Below, one piece after another: positions 55,635 through 64,000 of a DNA stretch of 64,000 nucleotides. Numbering within the stretch: the first letter of the stretch is position 1; each line of letters opens with the position of its first letter. Both the position numbers and the translations under genes were made by a program. A model generated the notes under the pieces. It was not told where the DNA came from and did no database searches. It was given only the letters and a program-made list of their open reading frames with translations. The stretch is from assembly GCA_027579435.1 (NCBI GenBank), contig JANBPK010001190.1, forward strand, positions 62,001 to 126,000, read 5' to 3'. Origin of the DNA: Candolleomyces eurysporus. Its lineage: Eukaryota > Basidiomycota > Agaricomycetes > Agaricales > Psathyrellaceae.

Positions 55635-56136
55635 TTAGTTTGATTTGGATACAATCTCCTCGACGATCTCGACAGCTCGTTTGAATTTTTCCTTCTGCTC
55701 TNGGGGTTGCTTGGACAGAGCTTGATCCAGGTCCGCCTCCGCAACCCTCGGGACCTCCGTTGACCCATTGCAAGGTCTCGCTTCCGAAGACGATGCCGGT
55801 GTTGAGACCGTAGATGTCCTCGCTGCCGGGAGGCTGCTCGGTGGGGAGATCCTTGAGGATAGACTCGAGTTCTTCTACGAGCCCGGCGATACCATCGTCG
55901 TGATTGAGTTGCTTTGGGGCCGCATCTTCGACCTGAGGTTTGCCCTCTGGACGGACTGCTGCGGTGACGTTGAGATGGGGCTGATCGCTAGACTTCGAGA
56001 GGCTGTAGATGGCGTCAGGGATCNGGGGGAGCGAATCCACCGACGATGCCTGTAGACGGCGGTGAGCAGATATGTCATGGATGAATTGGATGAGCGCACC
56101 CTTCTGGAGCCTGACGAAGAATTCAGCGGGGGCCAT
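55635..56136 (-). CDS. Hypothetical small helical protein, frame disturbed
   Basis: An intronless frame from the ATG at 56136 encodes MAPAEFFVRLQKGALIQFIH, DSLPxIPDAIYSLSKSS, VEELESILKDLPTEQ and FGSETLQW. One base too many near 55760 then moves the likely frame to VPRVAEADLDQALSKQP and KFKRAVEIVEEIVSKSN, ending at 55635. The total span is 502 nt, one more than a multiple of three, which agrees with a single overcall. Ns at 56024 and 55702 sit before G runs. The product would be about 166 aa and mostly helical. Family not recognised. It is divergent from the Cys-rich gene at 56235. Confidence 0.5.
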
Positions 56137-56193
56137 GGTGGTCGAGAAACAAGGGGCGATGAGGCTATGACGCCATCGTTCTCACTGCGGCTC

Positions 56194-56201
56194 TATATAA
56201 A
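56194..56201 (+). promoter_or_regulatory. TATA box of the 56.2-kb Cys-rich gene
   Basis: TATATAAA lies 41 bp before the ATG at 56235, implying a very short 5' leader. Confidence 0.6.
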
Positions 56202-56234
56202 CCTCCCTCTGCGATTCCTCCTCTCCATTCCACA

Positions 56235-56426
56235 ATGCCAGACCAGGTTATCACCACACAGCCAAAGCCGTCAGAACCGATGACGCCAGAGGCCAAAGAG
56301 CCGTTACGAATTCGAGGGGGATGTCTGCCCTGTCCGGTGAGTGTGCGAGTCTTGGGTCATAGAGGAGCCTTCGTCTGACCTGGATTGCAGGGCGGATGCT
56401 GTTGTGTAATCCCCATTCCATGCTGA
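56235..56426 (+). CDS. Tiny Gly/Cys-rich protein, 45 aa
   Basis: Two exons, 56235-56336 and 56391-56426, joined in phase 0 by a GTGAGT...GCAG intron. Residues 1-27 are hydrophilic (VITTQPKPSEPMTPEAKEPL, then RIRG). The C-terminal 18 are GGCLPCP joined to GGCCCVIPIPC, ending on Cys. A hydrophilic N terminus with a short Cys-rich C-terminal membrane-associating segment resembles CYSTM-type stress proteins, which sit on membranes and are often palmitoylated. That link is inference. A TATA box lies 41 bp upstream. Confidence 0.65.
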
Positions 56427-56531
56427 GGACTGTAGTAGCAGTAGTTTGAGCAATATGAGAACGAGACTTGTGCGGGTGACGAAATATATTTATGTTCGGA
56501 ATCAATATAAGCCTCTTTGCGAGCTGCGTTC

Positions 56532-59500
56532 ATGGACAAGTTTGCCACCCTCGAACCTGTCAAGCTCTACGCCTCCTTTACCACCACCGCCAAGCCCGCT
56601 CAAAAGCCCGCACAGCGTCCCGTCTTTCTTGGTCGTCTTCCTCAGGACCTCCACCTTCTTGTTTTGGCCCGGCTGCCCATTCCTGATCTCCCAGCATATG
56701 CCGCTTCGTCCAGGGCGCTCGCCGCTCTCGTTCGCGATGCTGACTCTAATCTTTGGAAGACAAAGTGGAACGCCCTGGCTATCGAAAAGAACCAGCTCGC
56801 GAATGTCCTCGATGAGCTAGAACGCAAATCCAACGCAAAGACGGTCGTATCCAGGGCGTCCGCCCCTCCAACCCTCGCTGTCGATGATGACTTTGGCGAT
56901 TTTGAGGCAGCAGACGTCCTCACCCCTCCCCCGGACGAGATGGGCGACTTTGTCGGTGCATTCTCCGGTGTGCACATCTCCCCACCCTCAAATGTCCTCT
57001 TCGAGACGCCCGCAGCAAAAGACAGCAAGGACACCTACCGCGGAAAGTTTATTCGCGCCTTCAACCTGCTCAAACCCCTGCTCAGACTGCTCGACAGCCC
57101 ACCCCATCTCGTACTTTCCCAGCTTGCAGAAGCTGTAACCACTCCCACCACCCCCATCCCTCTCTTGTTACAGGCCAAAACCCTTCGACTACTCTCCTTC
57201 CTCCTCTCTCCAGTCGTCCAGCCGGTCCGCAAATGGCAAGTACAATACATGTCCCTTCGCTCGGCGATGGACAGGTTCGACGCAAATCTCCTTGCAGCCT
57301 TTGACAATGCCGATGGAAAAGCAGATGAATCCGCCATGCGCGATGCTGCGGAATCGAGTTGGCAGGTGTGGGATGGAGCAGGCGATTGGGAGCTAGGAAA
57401 GGTTTGGGCCGAAAAGCGCGAAATATTCTACCAGACCGGTGACTGGAACCCTCTCGACAACTTTACGTGCGTCACTTTCTCTTCCACGCGCTTCTAGCGT
57501 GCTCATCGTCTTGTGCTGCAGGAAGGATGGTGGATTGGCGTTTGATGCTATGGATAGCTTTATGGAATGGGTTTTGCGTGCGATTAGCGAACATGGTGCC
57601 CGTGCAGTCCGTATTTTCCCTCCTCCATCTCAGGTCTTGCTGTCCTTTGCCGATCGTATCGCGAATGAGGTGGTGAGTACCATCCTGTCTTCTGCTTGGT
57701 GCGAGCTTCTAAACTGCACAGGTTGGGGAATATGTCACATCGCTCCTCTCTAGAGCACGCGAATTGTCTACCGATACCTATCTCAAGTCGGTCGCTGCTT
57801 CATTCCGAGAATCTTGGAGAATGGTCGATGCCATTCTTGAAGCCGCGAAACAGAGAGATGATTCCAATATTCCAAAAACTCGAGCGGAAGATATTGTGTA
57901 GGCTCAACACATCTCCCATGACTCCTTGCTGTCTGACAATCGTTCTAGGTATCGGATGTTCGAGGTGAATATGGACGAGTATCTTGATGAGGAAGCCGAG
58001 GTAGTCAAAATGGCATTCGATTCAATATGCAAGGGGTGGGACTACGACGTGAGTATCGGCCGACTCTATCCGTACAGTCTATTTAAACATATAGTCCAGA
58101 GCTCTTCAAGTTTGGCAAAGCAAGAAGCGGCACGCTTCCTTAGCTCTCAGAACCCGGCGCAAGTGAAGCGAAATGTCCTTGGCGCCTTCACCAACCTATT
58201 GCTCCTTCCCGTCACCATCGTCCCTCGCACCGTCGGTGCTGTTGGCGGCGCTCTGATGACCGGTGGGTCCGCTGCCGTTCAAGGAATCTCCATGCTGAAT
58301 CCTGCACGCTGGGGCGGAACTACCCAGAACGAGAACAACAACACTTATTCGCGCAATCTCAATACCCATGGAAGCTCGCTTTTGATGGATGCCGAAGATG
58401 ATGGTGGTCTACTCCACAAGAGAGGTCAGGATTCCGTATCGCTGACTCAATTCGAGACGCTATCCCCCACACCTCTCATGTCGGCCGGAACGTCGCAACA
58501 ACCACCTCTCTCTGCTGCGTCCACTGTGGGAGAAGATACACATCAATTGGACCTCTTGCTCTCTCTCGACGTGGCTCTCGAACTCATTCACGCCGACCGA
58601 GAAGCTTTGAAAAGGGTGGAGACGTTTGCTGGATATCCAGGCCATTATGGACACCGTGTGAAAGATACAATCGAAGAATTGTTCATTCTGTTCCTTCAAG
58701 GTTTGGGTGAGCGGCATGTGACGACCGGATTTAACAAGTACGTCGTTGTTCGCTCTTACTTCCGCTTGCGTTGATTTGTACCTAGAGCGACGGAGCGCAT
58801 GCGGTCTTACAAGCCAGCGGAGCATCATGAAACGGCCAACGTTGCCCCATTGGAGCAATTCTTCGAGTTGGTTCATATCGGCGACACCATCCAATCCATG
58901 GTTCAGGTGTACTTTGACAAGGAGTTGGTATGTCTGTCTCATGATGTTCCCGGCTATTTTCGCTCATCACGCTGTAGGCGCCGCACATTGATAAGACCGA
59001 CTTTCTAAATGCTGTCGTCCGAGAAAAGAAGCGGTTCGAAAACACGCTGGATGATTCTGTTGCCGCTGGGTTGAATGCTGGGACAGAAGTCTTGATGAAT
59101 CAAGTGAGTAGGCTGTTCGAAACTCACTTCGAAATCCTCAATGGCACTAGGTGGATCATATTATTACAACATTGACCAAGCCTCGGGAGTATTATCCACC
59201 AGAGGATGGAACGATGGAACTTGGCCCAACATTGGCTTGTCAGGAGGCTATTAAATGCTTGGAAACTCACTGCAAATTGCTCAAAGGGAGTACAAGTAAG
59301 GAGGTGTTGGAGGTCTTTTATCAGGAGGTTGGGATCCGGCTTATTAGGTTTTGCATGTCTATCCTTCCCATTCCTGCAGCCTGCTGACACCATCTCTCTA
59401 GCATCCTGCAAAAGCACATTAAGCGACAAATCATATCCTTGAATGGGGGGTTTCAAATCATTGCTGATCTGAATGCTTACAACACATTTGTCACCTCTCT

Positions 59501-59859
59501 CAAGGCAAGTTGAAATTTTACCATACAGAGCTGGTAGCTTACAGATGCACAACACTAGGTGCAAAGCATTGCTTCAGATTTTGCAAACCTGAAAATGCTT
59601 GGGCATGTCTATGTTGTAGAGGATGCCAAGGATTTGGCACAGATTGTAAGAGATGTGACTAGATATGGTGGTGCTTATAGGCCTGAGGTGCGTTTCCTTT
59701 GATTGTTCAGGGGTCTTTTCTAGTGGATCTAATTAAAGCCTGCATATGCAGGATATTTATGAGTTCATTCAGAGAAGGTCAGATTGGAAGAAGATTGAAA
59801 AAACTGTTGATAAAACTATGTACAATCTTAGTTTCAAGGAAGACTGCATAATCGTATGA
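56532..59859 (+). CDS. RCY1: Recyclin-1-like F-box and Sec10-domain protein
   Basis: Eleven exons: 56532-57466, 57522-57672, 57722-57897, 57949-58048, 58100-58737, 58786-58927, 58978-59103, 59151-59347, 59402-59504, 59559-59687, 59752-59859, giving 934 aa. The F-box is at about residues 35-60 (LPQDLHLLVLARLPIPDLPA). An acidic DDFGDFEAADV linker follows, then a long exocyst Sec10-like helical region (FDAMDSFMEWVLRAISEHGA, DTHQLDLLLSLDVALELIH, APLEQFFELVHIGDTIQSMV). The end is FANLKMLGHVYVVEDAKDL and DIYEFIQRRSDWKKIEK. Yeast Rcy1 and fission yeast Pof6 recycle plasma-membrane proteins from endosomes and bind Skp1. The intron at 59505-59558 starts GCAAGT. The acceptor at 58097-58099 was chosen because it keeps phase. 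Confidence 0.92.
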
Positions 59860-60630
59860 TTTGAAGATTGTTCAATAGTCTGTCCATGCACACTTAAATC
59901 AAAGTAATGCCCACTACTTTAATAGTGGGTCTTTAGGGCCAACACCTCCTTTCCTTGCTTCTTTCAGCAAATATTCCCTTTCTTGGTATACAAGTTTCTC
60001 CCGTTTCTGACTTTGGGCTGTGGAATCCACACATTAGACTGTCAGATTCACACTAACTCAATAACTGAGTCTGCATAGGCAGGGGCCAGGACAAGCAGCC
60101 CATGATCCAATGCAACTGCAGCCTTTTATCTAAGAATATGAGCTGTTGGAGCAATTTCTGTCCCCAAAATTTGAGCATAGATCTCCTTGCAATCCATGCA
60201 ATTTTAGAGAATTTTAGTGGGGAGAAACATTGAACTGCATCCTGCCAGAGAAGCAATGCAGGGATTGCAAATTTTTGAAGCATCAAAAAGCCTTAGATGT
60301 CATAAACAAAGGCTTATGTTATGTAATAACCCCTAGGGTATCNTTTTTTTTCTTTTATTTACTTGTATTTGATTTGGACTCCCTCGGACTTGTCTCCTTA
60401 GTAGCACGTCATACTTCCCCTCTGCCCCAGTCTTAACCCTTAGCCCAAGGACACCCTATGCCCTTTTCCCTCTGCCCTGATTATGCCTTTTACCTTCTCC
60501 CCTTTGCCCTGCTTTTACCAGGAATAGTTGATACTTATCAATGGAACCCGATAGTTATCAAGTAGGAACAGTAGAAGCACAGATGCTGGTCATAGAAGTC
60601 GAGCCAGCCCAGACTAGCCCAATTCTGCAA

Positions 60631-60706
60631 GTAGTATAAATACCAAGCTAAACTGTAAAGTAGTTCTTTAGCTTGTTCTCAAGAATTAACCCTCATCTAT
60701 TTGTAC
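60631..60706 (+). repeat. LTR-like repeat copy 1
   Basis: GTAGTATAAATA followed by AGTTCTTTAGCTTGTTCTC, AAGAATTAACCCTCATCTA and TTTGTA. The same order of blocks recurs at 63496-63570. It contains a TATA box, as expected of an LTR promoter. Confidence 0.45.
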
Positions 60707-61266
60707 CTGGTGCCTGACAGACAATCCTCGACATCTTTACCCTGTGCATGCTCAGTTTAAGAACACAGTGGACACTCAACAATGAGTACATTCACCTTGA
60801 CGTAATTCCTCATCTCGCCCTAGTTGGAGGTATGAACCTTACCCTTGGACAAATCCTCCTCACAATTCCAATCAGTCACGCCCTTGCCCTATTCAATTCA
60901 CAAGCCGATTCCCCATTGTCGCCATCTGCTCAAGAGCTGGTAGGAGCCCTCTTGCTACGATGTCTATTGGGTCCCTTTGCTAGGAAGAAGGAACAACTAT
61001 TGTGGATATTACGTGCTTCAAGCACCATCAAGACGACCACGTGGTTACGAACTTGTTCAAACTCCGCGTCACCAACTATGTAGACAACGTCGTCCTGACG
61101 CTTACACGACATTGAGGAAGGACTTCGGTTCCCTTCCCTCAATCCTCTCCAACACCACAGCCTGTGCGGTTTTTCTATAAACCAGGGGTAAGCCCACAAA
61201 ATCAAAATTATAAAGCCAGGGCAACTGCCTGGCCAGTGGCAGTGTCGATATTCAAACTCCGCGCGG

Positions 61267-61320
61267 CTTAGGGTTCGGGATTTAAGGTTAGGGATTTAGG
61301 GTTAGTTTTGGGCTTAGGGC
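61267..61320. repeat. Telomere-like TTAGGG tract
   Basis: TTAGGG occurs about four times within 54 bp, separated by diverged units, on the plus strand. Confidence 0.5.
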
Positions 61321-63495
61321 CCAGGTATATCAAATCTCTGCACCAGAGGCGCAGGCATTGGGATGGCCATTTTTTGTGCTGTAGTAGATTGTTTTCTAAA
61401 TTTTATTGATTTTTTCACANTTTTTTATAGGAGCACACATGAGGGACAGAGACAGTACAAAGGGACTTATGTTTTGTTTTCTGTTGTGAATCACCTCTTA
61501 ACTCCTTTTAATGAGTCGGTCACCATGGCACAGATCTGCCATCTGTCAACCGACTTTTTGATCCCAATCAATCATATTTGTGATGGACAGGCCAGGGCTA
61601 TTGCCCTGGCTTAATTATTTTGACTGGTAGGCAAGTGCCCCAGTTTTATAGATAAAAAGGACAGAGTCCCCTGTCTCCAAGAAGCTCTCCTTGCAGAACC
61701 CACCACTCTGATTGACGATAGTTGGTCAAGACCCTTTGCATCCCTAGCAGGAACCCCTCCTCCAGAACCCAGGACCCTGAACCCTTTACCTGAAGACCTC
61801 CCTGAAGAACCACCTTGTGCTAGAGGGAATCTCTCACACGCACTCTTGACCTGGCAGTGTTACGCTTCAGGACCCAGAGTATCGGTGATCACTCTCCACG
61901 TCTGTCATCACTCTCCCTCAACTCTCTCTCGTGAACAACTACATGTTTCTGTGTTCCTCACCACAATCAATCTTTGTACCCAGGAAGTTCTAGTTGAACC
62001 CCTGAACAACCTGAGGTACTCCATAACAGCTTACTTCAAGGTATTTACAAAGAGTGTCATTGTATGAGGTAGCCAATTTTTTTCAGCAGTTTCCAGGTGA
62101 GCAGGACATGTTTGTAAGAGTAGATGTAGAGAGCTGTGTATTTCCAAGGCTTATAAAGACTTGGAAACTTGTCCCCCAGGAATTTTTCTCTCAAGCTTTT
62201 TGCAAAATCAAACCAGGTGACTTCCATCAATTGCTCACATGCTTTTTCAAGCCCCTGCCCACTGTGGTACCTCTCTCTGCTGTACATGTTACCTTCTCTC
62301 TTCATTCCTGTGTTTTTTTATGCTCTATAGCTTTGTTGTCATCACCTGTTTGTAACCATTTTTGCTTCTCTTAAGTTTGACTGCTCTGCCTCTTCTTACA
62401 ACACTTGTGCTTCCTTTTGTTCANCTTCCCTCCATTTCATTAGCTATTCTTGCTGCTTATTCCAAAACCACTGACTGGGCTAGGGGTGGATCAAATAGGC
62501 CTTGGAACCCCTGCATGCAGCAACAGCCTCAAGCAACAAGTTCATTGTCCTTCCAANGATTCCNAAAAGAACATNAAAATCAGGGGAACAAAGAGATTTT
62601 TTNAAAAAAAAAAAAGTGTATATTGTTTGACAGTCAAACTAGTATGAACTAGTAGGTCAATGCCAGATCTGTGTATATTACTACACAGGTATGCAGGCAG
62701 GCAAATATGAAACATAGAACAAACTTGTTGTAGACAAATCTCTTGGGCAAGAACAGCAGAACTGATCATGAAAAGCCCTCTTTATAATAGACTTGAACTT
62801 TATGNAAAAAGAGGTGTAGCATGCAATAGAGTGGCAGGTGCTGAGAATGATCAACAAGGTTTGGGTAATGTGCCATATGCATGCACACCTTCTAAAATCC
62901 ACTACATTGTTTGTAGAGTTTGTGAATTGACTTCAATAAATAAAGAGATCTTTTTGAAATACAGGTAACATTGACCAGAAGCTTAATCAGCCTGTCTACA
63001 GCCAAGAGATAGAATTATTCATCATAGCAATAAAGCTGTAGGGCTTTGCTGAAGCCAAGCAACTGAGAGGGGGACCACCATTTTGATCCACAAGTCTGAA
63101 GCATGAACCCAGGGTAATTTATGCACAATTCCAGGTAGTGTTCCTCATGAGTAAGCCTTACCCACCTATCCAGCAGGTAGGATACATGCAGGTATGGGTA
63201 TGGGTCTGTTACAGGGAACATGACTCCCATGGACAAACTAGAGCTCTTAATGACTCCTTTGGTATTATGGAATAACCTGTGTAATACTAGGATACTTTTT
63301 TTTTTCTTTCATTTTACCATATTAGGACTAATAGCTATCTTGGGATTAATAGCTGCACAAGGACTTTCAGAAAACTTTTACATTTTTACTTACTCTTGTT
63401 TCAGTTTGACTCAAGACCAGGAAGTTTTATGGAAACCTTCCACAAAACTTTCTTATCATTCTTAATAGAAAGAAGCATGGACTTCTCCACATGAA

Positions 63496-63570
63496 GTAGT
63501 ATAAATAGGCTAGTACTTCTGTTGTAGTTCTCTAGCTTGTTCTCAAGAATCACACCTCATCTACTTGTAA
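63496..63570 (+). repeat. LTR-like repeat copy 2
   Basis: GTAGTATAAATA, AGTTCTCTAGCTTGTTCTC, AAGAATCACACCTCATCTA and CTTGTA, parallel to the copy at 60631 and in the same orientation, 2.9 kb apart. Confidence 0.45.
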
Positions 63571-64000
63571 CCACTCGAACTCCACATCAAATCACTTTGC
63601 TTGCTCTACAAGCAAGTACGCTCTCACCAAGTACCTGAGTGCATGATCATAGCTTGCTCTGCTAGTGAACTCAATGACAACACCCTTACAATCTGGATCC
63701 ACATGTACCTCAACCTCAAACCCACCGCACTAATTCCCTATTGACTTTGTGCTCTCACAATTTGACCATCTGCACAAACTGGACTCACTTACCCCTGAGT
63801 TAATGGCCATCCAAGCTTTACTCAGACTAGAAGGAATTTTGCGTGGCAAGAAGGAACACTTGTTATCCATCTGGAAAACATTGAATATTATCAGGGCTGC
63901 ACTCCACTTTGTCAACTCTTCTGTGTTACCCTCTGCAGTGACCCTGATGTTGTTGTCATCTCCATTGAACGTGTCAGACTCTAATCATGGACCAACTTCC

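Larger units (their letters stand above)
59860..64000. other. AT-rich repetitive end region
   Basis: No supportable gene over 4.1 kb. It has many Ns (60343, 61420, 62424, 62557, 62564, 62575, 62603, 62805). A frame at 60748-61083 begins soon after an LTR-like copy but shows no reverse transcriptase, integrase or other known domain. Supported elements are listed separately. Confidence 0.5.

Noticed and set aside
60748..61083. Possible retroelement protein after the LTR-like copy
   Set aside because: It has no reverse transcriptase, protease, RNase H, integrase or gag zinc-knuckle motif. The frame may be chance.
1..64000. tRNA, rRNA or CRISPR arrays
   Set aside because: I looked for tRNA B-box-like sequence, rRNA-like conserved stretches and regularly spaced direct repeats and found none that hold up.

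Overview
The window looks like a nuclear contig of a basidiomycete fungus, most likely an agaricomycete. The genes carry many short introns (mostly 45-80 bp, GT-AG with a few GC-AG). The gene set is eukaryotic (SEC11, CSE1, CDC20, recyclin, Asterix), and several families are typical of mushrooms (an I9-type protease inhibitor, a Crinkler-kinase gene, small Cys-rich proteins). Most Ns sit directly before a homopolymer run, and several genes break frame at poly-C or poly-G runs, so some frameshifts are probably sequencing errors. All gene models below were spliced by hand by following reading phase across introns.

Layout. 1-26.5 kb is gene-dense: a partial serine-rich coiled-coil protein, an F-box/WD40 protein, a multi-span membrane protein, a secreted dienelactone-hydrolase-like enzyme, CorA-like paralog A (minus strand), an I9-type inhibitor, an AIF/FSP1-like FAD oxidoreductase, SEC11, a broken Crinkler-kinase gene, a bHLH factor and an Asterix homolog. 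26.5-33 kb is gene-poor and repeat-rich. It holds a dispersed short repeat family, a MITE with CACTG ends sitting in one unit of a tandem duplication whose other unit preserves the empty site, and one small spliced gene of unknown function. 33-43.4 kb has an ArsB/citrate-type transporter, CorA-like paralogs B and C (plus strand) and a MoCF/CinA-type protein. 43.4-46 kb has no model I could resolve. 46-59.9 kb is dense again: a membrane-anchored aspartic protease, two tiny Cys-rich proteins, CSE1, CDC20, a hypothetical protein and a recyclin-1-like F-box/Sec10 protein. 59.9-64 kb is AT-rich and repetitive, with two diverged LTR-like copies and a telomere-like tract.

The genes do not form one pathway. 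The most unusual structure is the trio of CorA-like proteins with a Cys-rich N-terminal module. A and C are close copies in opposite orientation about 24 kb apart, B lies next to C, and A alone carries a 699-bp insertion in one intron. The gene-poor 26.5-33 kb block and the broken Crinkler-kinase gene lie between A and B/C, so this interval looks like accessory sequence. Housekeeping genes (SEC11, Asterix, CSE1, CDC20, recyclin) frame it.
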